Notes under the pieces: model-generated
Told to the model about the DNA's origin: nothing
What the model saw: only the letters and a program-made list of their open reading frames with translations
Database searches by the model: none
From: JBCCCJ01 sp039029315
GTDB lineage: Bacteria; Bacteroidota; Bacteroidia; J057
Direction: 5' to 3'
Length of the DNA: 64,000 nt
Assembly: GCA_039029315.1 (NCBI GenBank)
Contig: JBCCGK010000034.1
Coordinates: 1 to 64,000 of the forward strand
In this document: positions 36,301 through 44,934 of the stretch, piece by piece
Layout of the letters: every line of letters starts with the position of its first letter
Position numbering within the stretch: the stretch's first letter is position 1
Program-made: the position numbers and the translations under genes

Positions 36301-38313
36301 CAATCTTCTTTCAAATATATTGCCAATCGCAAAGGGTGGGCACAGGCTGACCTAAAACAATTTGAAAAAGATGCGCTGACTGAAGTATCTCTCAATACCC
36401 TGCAACAAGAGTGGGAATTCGGTGCATATGCAGCAGATTATGAATTTTCTACAGGAGAAGGAGACGTATTCATTTACAACCGAAATGGATCATTGGTTTT
36501 GAATCTATATCTCAATGGCTTTTTTGTAGATGGACTGGCCTGTGTGATTTTGGATCAATATACCCTGGAACCAGTGGTCAGAGGACGATATGGAGAAGTG
36601 ATTCCTGCGCGGGCTCCAGGACAATATCATACCATTCGGGATGCGATCCTGAATGCAAGAGAGGGAGACTATGTGATGGTTGCCAGCCATTTGAGTGGAC
36701 ATATCAGTCAATGGCCGGATGATCTATTTGCCGCTTTGGAGGAGATTGGTGTCTCCAGCAATATTCGACTTCTGAATGATGGCGATCCATTTTTGGTGAT
36801 GGGGCGCAAGGGCTATCCGAATTCAGCAACAGAAATTTATACCAATAACTCTGGCACTAGGCTTGTTTTGCGAACCCGTTTGATCGCCAACAGAGATCGC
36901 GGCCAAATCAGCTCAACAGTTGTAGGGCCAGCACTGGATTGGAATCAATTGTTTTGGAGTTGGGATTCAAAGGATGTTGTTGTGCAGGAAAATGCGCAAG
37001 TGTCTGTCGTTGGAATTGGCCAAAACGGAATGAGCGATACCGTTCTGATCAGTCAATTGAATGAAGGCTCATTCGATGTAAGCGGCATCGATGCTGCTGC
37101 TTATCCCTATCTTCGCCTGGAAGCCGATCTGGTGGATTCTATTACCCGGACGGCACCACAATTGGCAGATTGGCATTTGTTGTTTACACCAGCCCCGGAT
37201 GCGGTTGTCGATCCACTTGTCAATTTCAGCTTTCAGAAAGATACCGTATATGAAGGAGAGAACATCTTTATCCATCTGGGAGCACGAAATATTTCTGCTA
37301 CCGATATGGATAGTGTGTTGGTGTACTTTACACTGGAACGAGCTGATCGGTCGAGATTATTGCTCGATAGCTTGAGAATTGCCCCATTGTTGGTTGGGGG
37401 AGAATCGATAGAGTTTGAATATGAATTCAATACCCTCAACAAGAACCTTGAGGGAGATGTACAATTGATTGTGGAGATCAATCCCAATAATGAGCAAGCA
37501 GAGCAATATGCCTTTAACAATCTATATATCCAGCCCTTTCATGTGCTGATTGATCGTTTGAATCCGATCATGGATGTGACGTTTGATGGCAAACACATCA
37601 TCGATGGAGATATTGTCTCACCTGAACCAGAAATTGTCATCGAAATCAATGATGAGAATACCTTCGTTCCGGTAACGGATCCTGATGCTTTTGAGCTCTC
37701 TTTCAAGAAAGGAACCAATATCGGAGTCCCCTTTGAACCCATCTATGCCAATTCAGGTCAGGGAGTGACCTGGGAGCCAGCAGAATTGCCAGACAATAAA
37801 GCCAAGTTGTATTTTTATCCTGCTGAAAATCAGGCCTTCACAGAAACTGGCAAATTGGAAGATGGAGAATACACCCTTCGTGTACAAGGACGAGACCAGC
37901 ATGGCAATGCTGCAGGAAGAGGAGAGAATTATTATGAAATCCGGTTCAGAGTGGATAACCAAAGCAGCATCACGCATGTGCTCAATTATCCCAACCCCTT
38001 TTCTACCTCAACCAAATTTGTGTACACCCTGACAGGAGCAGAACTGCCAGAAGTTTTCCAAATCCATATCTATACCATTTCAGGGAAGATGATCAAGCTC
38101 ATTGATCTGGTAGAATTGGGAGATGTGCATGTTGGTCGGAACATTACCGAATATGCCTGGGACGGAACAGATGAATATGGCGATTATGTTGCCAATGGCG
38201 TCTATCTTTATCGAACCGTGATCAAAATGCCTTCGGAGGATCTGGAATTAAGAGGAGAAGAAACCGAACAATTCTTCAATAAGGGGTGGGGGAAAATGTA
38301 CCTAATGCGCTAG
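33367..38313 (+). CDS. C25 family T9SS sortase, PorU/PorU2-like
   Basis: 1648 residues from ATG 33367, where a signal peptide (MKTILSLQFCLLLGISALIGQ) begins; the frame is open to 33307. The gingipain-type catalytic pair is visible: His637 in IIHFFGHSTS and Cys667 in VAMGCYGGDF. N-terminal regions resemble the PorU propeptide-like domain (YIKLVVETDGIYRVSNQDL). Several Ig-like domains follow, and the end carries NYPNPFSTSTKF (about 1540) and a FlgD-like domain finishing in NGVYLYRTVIK. PorU cleaves cargo sorting domains at the surface and attaches an anionic glycan. It is several hundred residues longer than classic PorU, which fits the PorU2 subgroup; I could not verify the subgroup. It directly follows porV. 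Confidence 0.85.
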   Translation: MKTILSLQFCLLLGISALIGQSFDYGNDWYQTAPNQTYIKLVVETDGIYRVSNQDLLDSGFDLSSVDTRMLRLYYRGKEVPLYVSGNGSSLNYLEFLGKRNDGKIDSMMYRDPITGLHAADRQPNKAISIFSDESAYFLTWGTLPSGSRYFSVLDPTYSLFTPEPSFQYEGKLEYLPGVSAEYINGGGGSTDAFFTLNSDYITGEGYIGPRFFPDNPVTATISTPAPANNGTPVSIQARVFGRSNTAHSLRIDLNGDANNPVIDSSINTNALYIKTFLKTLNGGAILSETTDLTFHAVRVGTDNNHVCWSSIQYDRLPDLAGDSAMIIKDWNKGAKAYLRLENAVGTDSVIVYDPVNRIRHKGLIEEEGGTKVAKVIVLGFANERDLILATDAAIRTPVIESAALNKLHQASAGADFVIVTHRDLSASAEAYAAYRDTAQTNPVSARVVYTDEIYDEFGYGTITPWAIKRFCKYALDNWNRKPKYFLFWGKGKYRTRGNESLSMVPTYGYPATDYEFVGHFNPNDMEVNPQASVGRVNVYSNEEGFAYLAKVNAYEHTPWQPWMKRGVFLGGGGTLGEQSSIRSTFDFMVDIFEDIPFGGSTYRFQKDDNSTQLDPNAASYHDEIDMGVSIIHFFGHSTSNIQDINIRPADQYENFDRYPLMVAMGCYGGDFTVNGSSFGELWIKTPNRGAIGYLANSSAGYLNPLRDYGRVLYRYLYTQGQNEAIGDILRETFKSYEDSLLGIQYRNHSRQLNLQGDPAVRLAYPSKPDVEITNSSIFFTPEEITAQDDSFRINIIVNNLGLAVKDSISISVNQRLPNGNVHQHPVQLVPTPLFVDTISFILKNPVGNGMTGQNIFEVFVDSKNVLDEYREDNNRINHVRIVPGNIPAVLYPVEYAVIGDNQVSLQASAFFMTRDEAVKYIYEIDTTHTFDSPLKANSGVVEGTAIFSSWTAPFTLEDSTVYYWRVRLAEVSPVSWAQSSFKYIANRKGWAQADLKQFEKDALTEVSLNTLQQEWEFGAYAADYEFSTGEGDVFIYNRNGSLVLNLYLNGFFVDGLACVILDQYTLEPVVRGRYGEVIPARAPGQYHTIRDAILNAREGDYVMVASHLSGHISQWPDDLFAALEEIGVSSNIRLLNDGDPFLVMGRKGYPNSATEIYTNNSGTRLVLRTRLIANRDRGQISSTVVGPALDWNQLFWSWDSKDVVVQENAQVSVVGIGQNGMSDTVLISQLNEGSFDVSGIDAAAYPYLRLEADLVDSITRTAPQLADWHLLFTPAPDAVVDPLVNFSFQKDTVYEGENIFIHLGARNISATDMDSVLVYFTLERADRSRLLLDSLRIAPLLVGGESIEFEYEFNTLNKNLEGDVQLIVEINPNNEQAEQYAFNNLYIQPFHVLIDRLNPIMDVTFDGKHIIDGDIVSPEPEIVIEINDENTFVPVTDPDAFELSFKKGTNIGVPFEPIYANSGQGVTWEPAELPDNKAKLYFYPAENQAFTETGKLEDGEYTLRVQGRDQHGNAAGRGENYYEIRFRVDNQSSITHVLNYPNPFSTSTKFVYTLTGAELPEVFQIHIYTISGKMIKLIDLVELGDVHVGRNITEYAWDGTDEYGDYVANGVYLYRTVIKMPSEDLELRGEETEQFFNKGWGKMYLMR

Positions 38314-38321
38314 GTTTTCCT

Positions 38322-38373
38322 TATCTTTGCCACCGTTTCAATTCGGATTCACTTTTTCCGGGTTGAAACGGTG
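38322..38373 (+). promoter_or_regulatory. TAnnTTTG box and stem-loop before glyS
   Basis: TATCTTTG (38322-38329) matches the Bacteroidota -7 element. It is followed at once by a perfect 11-bp stem: CACCGTTTCAA (38331-38341) with TTGAAACGGTG (38363-38373), then TCAATTTTT. If the box is a promoter, the hairpin forms the 5' leader of glyS; alternatively it is the terminator of the sortase gene ending at 38313. I cannot decide which from sequence alone. Confidence 0.5.
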
Positions 38374-38400
38374 TCAATTTTTCCGGAAACCTTCATCCAC

Positions 38401-39942
38401 ATGAACTATTCAGAGCTTTTTCCTAAAATCATTTCCCATGCCAAGGCATATGGTTTCGTCTTTCAGTCCAGTGAGATCTATGATGGCCTTGGTGCAGTAT
38501 ATGATTATGGACAATTAGGAGTAGAATTGAAGCGAAACATCATGACTGCCTGGTGGAAAGCCATGGTTCAAATGCATGACAATATCGTAGGACTGGATTC
38601 TGCCATTCTGATGCACCCGACCATCTGGAAAGCCTCTGGCCATGTCGATGCCTTCAATGATCCCTTGATTGACAACAAGGATTCCAAAAAAAGATACCGG
38701 GCGGATGTCTTGCTGGAAGAACATATCGCCAAGATCGCTGCCAAGGGAGAAAAAGATCTGGCCAAAAGAGCCAAAAAGCAGGGCTGGGAAGTTGGTAGCG
38801 AAGAATATGAAACATATAAACTGAACAATCGCAATGCTGTCAAGGCCAGAGAAGCACAGGAGACTTATGCAAAAGTCCTCAACAGCGATGATCTGGATCA
38901 GATGCGACAACTCATCATCGATTGGGGAATTGCAGATCCGGTGTCCGGCTCCAAAAACTGGTCCGATGTGAAGCAGTTCAATATGATGTTCAAAACGCAA
39001 TTGGGGGCTACAGAGGGGAGTGCGATGGACGTATATCTTCGTCCTGAGACAGCCCAGGGAATTTTTGTGAACTATCTCAATGTGCAAAAGACTTCACGCA
39101 TGAAGCTGCCATTTGGGATTGCACAGATTGGAAAAGCCTTTCGAAATGAGATTGTTGCGAGACAATTCATCTTCCGAATGCGGGAATTTGAGCAAATGGA
39201 GATGCAGTATTTCATTAAACCCGGCACCCAGATGAAGTGGTTTGAATACTGGCGTGCAGCCCGTCGAAAATGGCATATGGCGATGGGACTGGAACCGGAA
39301 AAACTCCATTTCCATACCCATGAAAAACTCGCACACTATGCTGATGCAGCTGATGATATTCAGTTTCATTTTCCTTTTGGAATCAAGGAGCTGGAAGGAA
39401 TTCACTCTAGAACGGCACATGATTTGGGCGCCCATCAGGAGTTTTCAGGGAAGAAAATGCAGTATTACGATCCCGAGACGGAGACATCTTATACCCCATA
39501 TGTATTGGAAACTTCTGTAGGGTTGGACAGAACTTTCCTTGCCCATCTCTGCAATGCTTACAAAGAAGAGGAAGCACCATCCGCCAAGGGAGGAACAGAA
39601 CTGAGAACAGTCCTCAAGCTTCATCCGCTGCTCGCACCTTACAAAGCAGCGGTTTTCCCCATCGTCAGAAAAGATGGACTGCCTGAGATTGCACGAGAGA
39701 TTGTTGATACCCTGAAATTCGACACCCATGTGATGTATGATGAAAAGGACTCTGTCGGAAGAAGGTATCGAAGACATGACGCCATTGGAACTCCATTTTG
39801 TATCACGGTAGACCACAAAACCAAAGAAGATCAGCAAGTGACGGTACGGGATCGTGATACCATGGAGCAAGTAAGAATTCCGATTGCAGAGGTTCCTGCT
39901 TATATCTCGCGCAAACTTAGCTGGCGGGATGTTTTGGCATAG
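38401..39942 (+). CDS. glyS: Glycine--tRNA ligase, single-chain alpha2 type
   Basis: 513 residues from the ATG at 38401 (the frame is open to 38371). It charges tRNA-Gly in the cytoplasm. Class II motifs are visible: FVFQSSEIYDGLGAVYDYGQLG near the N-terminus, YLRPETAQGIFVNY, IAQIGKAFRNEIVARQFIFRMREFEQMEMQYF (motif 2, about 240-272) and VLETSVGLDRTFLAHL (motif 3). This is the eukaryote/archaeal-like homodimeric form, not the alpha2beta2 bacterial form. A box-plus-hairpin leader candidate precedes it. Confidence 0.97.
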   Translation: MNYSELFPKIISHAKAYGFVFQSSEIYDGLGAVYDYGQLGVELKRNIMTAWWKAMVQMHDNIVGLDSAILMHPTIWKASGHVDAFNDPLIDNKDSKKRYRADVLLEEHIAKIAAKGEKDLAKRAKKQGWEVGSEEYETYKLNNRNAVKAREAQETYAKVLNSDDLDQMRQLIIDWGIADPVSGSKNWSDVKQFNMMFKTQLGATEGSAMDVYLRPETAQGIFVNYLNVQKTSRMKLPFGIAQIGKAFRNEIVARQFIFRMREFEQMEMQYFIKPGTQMKWFEYWRAARRKWHMAMGLEPEKLHFHTHEKLAHYADAADDIQFHFPFGIKELEGIHSRTAHDLGAHQEFSGKKMQYYDPETETSYTPYVLETSVGLDRTFLAHLCNAYKEEEAPSAKGGTELRTVLKLHPLLAPYKAAVFPIVRKDGLPEIAREIVDTLKFDTHVMYDEKDSVGRRYRRHDAIGTPFCITVDHKTKEDQQVTVRDRDTMEQVRIPIAEVPAYISRKLSWRDVLA

Positions 39943-40170
39943 GTAAGTATTTGGACACATTTATTTGTGAGGGAAATAGTGGGCATAGGGGAAAAAAGGG
40001 AAAAATCTTACCAATCAAGCCATGATATCCCCTATTTCTCTCATACCCAAAATCAACCCTAATATTAGCCATCTACTTAAACATCAGGTTTTATTCTGTA
40101 TCCATATCTGAAAACTAGTCGGGACAGATTGTGTCATCTGTCGCCAACCCACTATTCCCTACGATTTTCG

Positions 40171-40178
40171 TATCTTTG
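40171..40178 (+). promoter_or_regulatory. Promoter -7 box abutting the mnmH start
   Basis: TATCTTTG lies only four bases before the ATG at 40183. If it is the -7 element, the transcript would begin within a few bases of the start codon and be leaderless or nearly so. The rest of the gap from glyS (39943-40170) holds an imperfect inverted repeat and no gene. Confidence 0.45.
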
Positions 40179-40182
40179 TTAT

Positions 40183-41259
40183 ATGGCAAACGTCCTGGAC
40201 ATATCAGATTTTCTCCTACAATCTGTACATACTCACATTCCCATTCTGGATGTGCGAGCACCAAAAGAGTATGAAAAAGGACATATTCCTGGAGCTGTGA
40301 ATGTTCCTTTGTTCGAAAATGAAGAACGGCATATTGTCGGAATTCAATACAAAGAGCAGGGGCGCGATCAGGCTGTGATCAAAGGATTGGAATTGGTGGG
40401 GCCAAAACTTGCTACCTTTGTGAAGAAAGCAAAGACCCTTGCCATCTCCGGCAATTTGTTGGTTCATTGTTGGCGTGGGGGCATGCGAAGCCAAAGTATG
40501 GCCTGGTTATGGGAGACATCTGGCTTCCATGTAGACGTGTTGGGAGGAGGATATAAGGCCTATCGCGAAAAGGTTCGGTCAGATTTGGCCCAGCCTTTGC
40601 AGCTAGTAATTCTGGGAGGGAAAACGGGAAGTGGGAAAACGGCTTTGTTACATGCCTTGAAAGCAGCCGGAGAACAAGTCATTGATCTGGAAAAATTGGC
40701 CAATCACAAAGGCTCCGCATTTGGGGGGATCGGTCAACATTCCCAGCCTTCGGTTGAGCAATTTGAGAATGAGCTGCATAAAAGCGTGCAAAAATGTGAT
40801 CCTGCACGTCGAATTTGGGTAGAGGATGAAAGCAATGCTATTGGCCGGGTATATATCCCTCAACCGTTTTGGCAGCAAATGCTGCGTGCGCCTGTGCTGG
40901 TGGTCGAAGTCCCCGAGAAAGAAAGGATTGATAGACTGGTTGAAGAATATGCCAGATATGAAGATGCAGAATTGAAGGCGGCATTGATTCGAATCAAAAA
41001 AAGATTGGGAGGGAATGACTTGAACCTGGCCTTAGAGGCGCTTGACCAGCAAAACTATTCACTAACTACAGAGATTGCCCTCAGATACTATGACAAAGCC
41101 TATGTGTATGCTCTGAGGAAAAAAAAGACACAGCAATTATTGACCATTTCTATATCTCTCCAAAACCTCAAAAGATCATCTCAACAACTGATAGAATACT
41201 GCCAAACCCATATTAGCCTTCATGACAGATTTGGATACGATCAGGCTGACGCAATATAG
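40183..41259 (+). CDS. mnmH: tRNA 2-selenouridine synthase MnmH (SelU)
   Basis: 358 residues from the ATG at 40183, which lies beside a clear -7 box; the frame is open to 40129. The N-terminal rhodanese domain carries the catalytic Cys in LLVHCWRGGMRSQSMAWLW (about 92-110). It is followed by a P-loop domain with GGKTGSGKTALL (about 144-155). It converts 2-thiouridine at wobble position 34 of Lys, Glu and Gln tRNAs to 2-selenouridine, via geranylation, using selenophosphate. Its 3' end overlaps selD by 38 bases, so donor and user are coupled. Confidence 0.96.
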   Translation: MANVLDISDFLLQSVHTHIPILDVRAPKEYEKGHIPGAVNVPLFENEERHIVGIQYKEQGRDQAVIKGLELVGPKLATFVKKAKTLAISGNLLVHCWRGGMRSQSMAWLWETSGFHVDVLGGGYKAYREKVRSDLAQPLQLVILGGKTGSGKTALLHALKAAGEQVIDLEKLANHKGSAFGGIGQHSQPSVEQFENELHKSVQKCDPARRIWVEDESNAIGRVYIPQPFWQQMLRAPVLVVEVPEKERIDRLVEEYARYEDAELKAALIRIKKRLGGNDLNLALEALDQQNYSLTTEIALRYYDKAYVYALRKKKTQQLLTISISLQNLKRSSQQLIEYCQTHISLHDRFGYDQADAI

Positions 41260-42262
41260 CCATGGAGCTGGTTGCGGATGCAAAATCTCCCCACAGGTTC
41301 TTGAAACCATTCTTCATTCCTCTGCTCTTTCACTTCCGGATGCCAATGTATTGGTAGGCAATGACACGAGTGATGATGCCGCAGTCTATGATTTAGGAGA
41401 CGGAACTGCCATCATCAGCACGACTGATTTTTTCATGCCAATTGTGGATGATGCCTATGATTTTGGCCGAATAGCTTCTGCCAATGCCATCAGTGATGTG
41501 TACGCCATGGGAGGAAGCCCCATGATGGCCATTGCGATTCTTGGATGGCCGGTAGATACCTTGCCAGCTGAGTTGGCGCAAAAGGTGTTGGAAGGAAGCA
41601 GGGCGGTTTGTCGGGAGGCTGGCATTGCCTTGACAGGTGGGCATAGCATCGATACACCAGAACCGATGTTTGGTCTGGCAGTGACAGGCCGAATCAATGT
41701 GGCCAATATTCGCCGGAATTCTGGCGCACTTCCTGGCTGCAAACTATTTCTGACCAAACCGCTGGGGGTGGGCATTCTGACAACAGCTCAAAAGAAAAAT
41801 CTCCTCCTGCCTGAACATAAAGACATTGCCAAAGATCAAATGCTTCAGCTCAATAAAGCTGGAGAAATCTTGAGCAAATATGCCTATGTCAAAGCTATGA
41901 CTGATGTGACAGGCTTTGGCCTACTCGGCCATTTGATTGAGATGTGTGAAGGCAGTCGTACTTCCGCAGAAATAGATTTTCTCGATATTCCTCTCCTCAC
42001 TGAGATTGATCACTATCTGGAAAAAGAGTGTATTCCTGGTGGCACTTCAAGAAATTGGGACAGCTATCGACATAAGGTGAATGAACTGACTGACAAACAA
42101 AAATCGATTTTGTGTGATCCCCAAACCAGTGGAGGATTGTTGGTGGCAGTTGTGCGAGAATACGAAGGAGAGTTTGTCCAACTGACACGGAGTCTTGGGA
42201 TGAGTCTTCAATCATTCGGAGAGTTAAAAGAAATGCAGGATCCTTTGATTTTGGTCCGCTGA
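41222..42262 (+). CDS. selD: Selenide, water dikinase
   Basis: 346 residues. It makes selenophosphate from selenide and ATP. The N-terminus IRLTQYSHGAGCGCKISPQVLE carries catalytic Cys18 and Lys21; Cys, not selenocysteine, is encoded. The ATP-binding blocks follow (STTDFFMPIVDDAYDFGRIA, FLTKPLGVGILTTAQKK, AMTDVTGFGLLGHL and LCDPQTSGGLLVAV). Read against remembered E. coli SelD it is strikingly similar along its full length. It overlaps mnmH by 38 bases. No selA, selB or tRNA-Sec is in the window, so selenouridine is the only use visible here. Confidence 0.97.
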   Translation: MTDLDTIRLTQYSHGAGCGCKISPQVLETILHSSALSLPDANVLVGNDTSDDAAVYDLGDGTAIISTTDFFMPIVDDAYDFGRIASANAISDVYAMGGSPMMAIAILGWPVDTLPAELAQKVLEGSRAVCREAGIALTGGHSIDTPEPMFGLAVTGRINVANIRRNSGALPGCKLFLTKPLGVGILTTAQKKNLLLPEHKDIAKDQMLQLNKAGEILSKYAYVKAMTDVTGFGLLGHLIEMCEGSRTSAEIDFLDIPLLTEIDHYLEKECIPGGTSRNWDSYRHKVNELTDKQKSILCDPQTSGGLLVAVVREYEGEFVQLTRSLGMSLQSFGELKEMQDPLILVR

Positions 42263-42288
42263 TGAATCCTTCTTGATCGCCCTCTTTC

Positions 42289-43428
42289 ATGTCTTCCTTG
42301 CTCACAAAACTCAAGCAATTAATTATCAGAGATGTTCTTCCTCTGAGAACCTCTGAAGCCCGACGTGTCTATCATTCGGGCAAGTCCATGGAGTGGACAC
42401 CTGCCACATTCGATGAGTTGATTCAGCTCAATCAGGCCTGGGCTGAAAGCATATGGCCAGTGTTGGCCCAAGAGCAAAGCTCTATTCTCTACTCTCCCTG
42501 GGAATTGTTGCGTATGTTAAAGATCGTCGATACGCTGGCCGCAACGAAACATTTTCCCATCCCCTTTCAACAATGGAATGATCTACATCGCATTCTGTAC
42601 AATCATCGGGAGTCTCCCTCTCCCGTAGGGCAAAAATTCTGGTATCATCAGGAACTTCAAGCTGATAGTCGTTTGAATCAAGAGCTATCCATGTGGATGG
42701 GGATTGATATGGAGAAAATGGATTTCGATGCAGAGAAAGCCATAGGGCGGGCCAATAGATGGCTATACAGATCTACTGATGAGTTGTCTACAGACCCTCT
42801 GGAAGGATTGTCTGGATGGTGTGTGATTGCCGGACGTGTGCGTCTGATACCTGAGTTGACGCGTGATTATCGCGTGCGCAGAATCCCGGATGCAAAATTT
42901 CACCCCAATCCGGGTCGAATTATTTCTAGCCCCATGACACAAATATTGGGAGCGGCATCCTGGGGAGAAAATGATCTGGGAGAGGCTTGCTGTCTTTCTA
43001 TGCTGGAGGGAAGTTGGGAATGTGTGATATGGAAGGCCAAAGAAGAGGATTCGAGCTCAACTCATTGGTGGAATTCACTTCCTGCTTTTTCAGAAAAAGG
43101 ATTGTTGGATCTTCACATTCCTGCCACGATTCCCTCCAAGACCCATAGATTCCGGAGATTGTTGGCTTCTACTAGCTGCGCCGATTGGTTTGACCCAGAT
43201 CGCAAACAACTAACACATGCCTTTTCTCCATCGGAAGTGTGGCTGGAAGATATGCTGATGGTATCGAGTCTGGAGATCCAGTCTCATCCTCGCCCCAAAC
43301 GCCATATTGCGCCTCCCGAAAAACAATGGCTAACGAACCGACCCTTTGGCATCCTGATTCGGGAACATCAGAGCAAGTTTCCTCTTATGCTCGGCTGGAT
43401 TCAATCTCCGGTTTCTTCTAATGAGTAG
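42289..43428 (+). CDS. Divergent serpin-like protein without a reactive loop
   Basis: 379 residues, no signal peptide, 26 bases after selD. Serpin landmarks appear in order and at serpin spacing: LNQAWAESIWPVL with SSILYSPWELLRML (48-77; compare the NxxFSPLSI region), MDFDAEKAIGRANRWLYRST (144-163; compare VDF...INxWVxxxT), SPMTQILGAASWGENDLGEA (214-233; compare the VPMM...LG strand), LHIPATIP (275-282), FRRLLASTSCADWFDP (288-303; compare LxxLGxxxLF) and RPFGILIREHQ with PLMLGWIQSP (351-374; compare HPFLFLIR...LFMGRVxxP). The hinge-to-PF stretch (330-351) is only about 22 residues, with no EEGTEAAA hinge, so it cannot act as an inhibitory serpin. The assignment is by eye. Confidence 0.55.
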   Translation: MSSLLTKLKQLIIRDVLPLRTSEARRVYHSGKSMEWTPATFDELIQLNQAWAESIWPVLAQEQSSILYSPWELLRMLKIVDTLAATKHFPIPFQQWNDLHRILYNHRESPSPVGQKFWYHQELQADSRLNQELSMWMGIDMEKMDFDAEKAIGRANRWLYRSTDELSTDPLEGLSGWCVIAGRVRLIPELTRDYRVRRIPDAKFHPNPGRIISSPMTQILGAASWGENDLGEACCLSMLEGSWECVIWKAKEEDSSSTHWWNSLPAFSEKGLLDLHIPATIPSKTHRFRRLLASTSCADWFDPDRKQLTHAFSPSEVWLEDMLMVSSLEIQSHPRPKRHIAPPEKQWLTNRPFGILIREHQSKFPLMLGWIQSPVSSNE

Positions 43429-43641
43429 CTATATGCAGATCAAGGATTGAAACGCGGCCTTGTCCGAGATGTCAGGCGACCGTGGAAACGAATAGATTGA
43501 GGGAGAGGAGAAATTCCACATTGAAGATGCATAAGCAGGGCAGGACGTGATTCTCAGGCACAGAATTTTGTGCTTTGAAACACACTGGAAGCTCCTCAAT
43601 ACCCGAAAGCAAGAGCAAAAGCTTGTTTGTTGGAGAGGTTC

Positions 43642-44874
43642 TTAATCAAAATCGGTTGTCAATTTGAAGCGCAGCACCCTGCTATTACCTGCATCTGCAA
43701 CATAGACGATTCGATTCAGATAAGCGACGCCTCTGGGCTCTCTAAATTGTGTCAAACCTTCGCCAGTTCCCCCAAAAGATGCTCGAATAACCTTGGTGCC
43801 ATTGGCACCAGGAGGAGGATTTACGCCTTCAAATCCAAGACCATTGAACTGATAAAGAGAATCTTTTTCTGCATCCAGAACAAAGAAATAATTGGTTCCA
43901 TCTCCAGTGGTGGTAACAGCGGAAGGCTCGATAAAGCGTCCCGGCTCATATAAAAACCGATCCGCTCTGGAGGTATCTCCCGCAGCCAGGTTGACTACCT
44001 CATAACTCGATCCAAATTCTGTATCTACAAATCGAATGAGCTGAACCTTTAAGAGATTCCCTTCACCTCCCGAACAAAACATGAAATCTCCACTACTGGT
44101 GACTGACGGACTTTGTGGAGGGACAGCCAAAGAGGTAATCGCCTGCGGATTGACGAAGTAGTTCCGAAACAACCCCAGATTGGTGTTCACGGAAACAGGA
44201 ATTTGATAGTTGTCCTCTCCAGTGAACAGAATCACAGCGTCATTGGGGCCGCCAAATTGATTGACAAAATTGGAGGGGCCAGTACGCGTAACGTAATAGC
44301 GATTGTCGCTCAATGGGGCAATGCCTGTAAATCGAACCACTGAATCAGATCCGGTAGGTGTGCCGGATTTGAAGTAAAAAGGATGGGTAGTCAAACGCTT
44401 CAGGGAGGCATTGGACAATCCGTAGTCTCCTGTCTTGTTGAGATCCAGTCGATATATAGCTGGTAGCGTGTAGGGAGTCCCGTTGATAACCGTATCTCTG
44501 GTTCCTGCAGCCAACAAATCCAACCTTCTGTCTTGTGCGATGGCACTGAGGTCCTGGACAAAATAGCGCCCCAGCTCATTTCCGGCCTGATCAAAAGAAA
44601 CAATCTCTTGTGTACCGGAATCTGCCACATATATCAATTCATCCCAACCTGCAATGACATCGATTGGATAGACCAAATTGTCCCATACCGGCTGGATCGG
44701 GACATAGGCAACGGTTCGACTGTCATAGATGGGTTCATCCAAAAAGTCTGTATCGGTTTTGGTACCCCAAAAGCCTTCGCAACTTGTACTAAATAGAAGA
44801 ATGATTGCCCCAAAGAATGATACTTGTGATGTCTGGAGGATCTGGCGAATGGATGAAAAGCTAAAATGACGCAT
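43642..44874 (-). CDS. Lipoprotein with NHL-type beta-propeller
   Basis: 410 residues. The N-terminal signal ends in the lipobox LFSTSC (about residue 32), so the protein is probably lipid-anchored in the envelope. The mature part shows propeller blades of the NHL type: PIDVIAGWDELIYVADSGTQEIVSFDQAGNEL (about 70-101) and EPRGVAYLNRIVYVADAGNSRVLRFKL at the C-terminus. Less regular blades lie between them. Such propellers bind proteins or glycans; no enzymatic residues are obvious. It is first in no obvious operon, with the next minus-strand gene ending 61 bases upstream. Confidence 0.75.
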   Translation of the reverse strand: MRHFSFSSIRQILQTSQVSFFGAIILLFSTSCEGFWGTKTDTDFLDEPIYDSRTVAYVPIQPVWDNLVYPIDVIAGWDELIYVADSGTQEIVSFDQAGNELGRYFVQDLSAIAQDRRLDLLAAGTRDTVINGTPYTLPAIYRLDLNKTGDYGLSNASLKRLTTHPFYFKSGTPTGSDSVVRFTGIAPLSDNRYYVTRTGPSNFVNQFGGPNDAVILFTGEDNYQIPVSVNTNLGLFRNYFVNPQAITSLAVPPQSPSVTSSGDFMFCSGGEGNLLKVQLIRFVDTEFGSSYEVVNLAAGDTSRADRFLYEPGRFIEPSAVTTTGDGTNYFFVLDAEKDSLYQFNGLGFEGVNPPPGANGTKVIRASFGGTGEGLTQFREPRGVAYLNRIVYVADAGNSRVLRFKLTTDFD

Positions 44875-44934
44875 ATGGGAAGAAATGTCGAGAATTCAGG
44901 AAACTAATGTAAGTGCGTGTGCATGATCTTCTTC

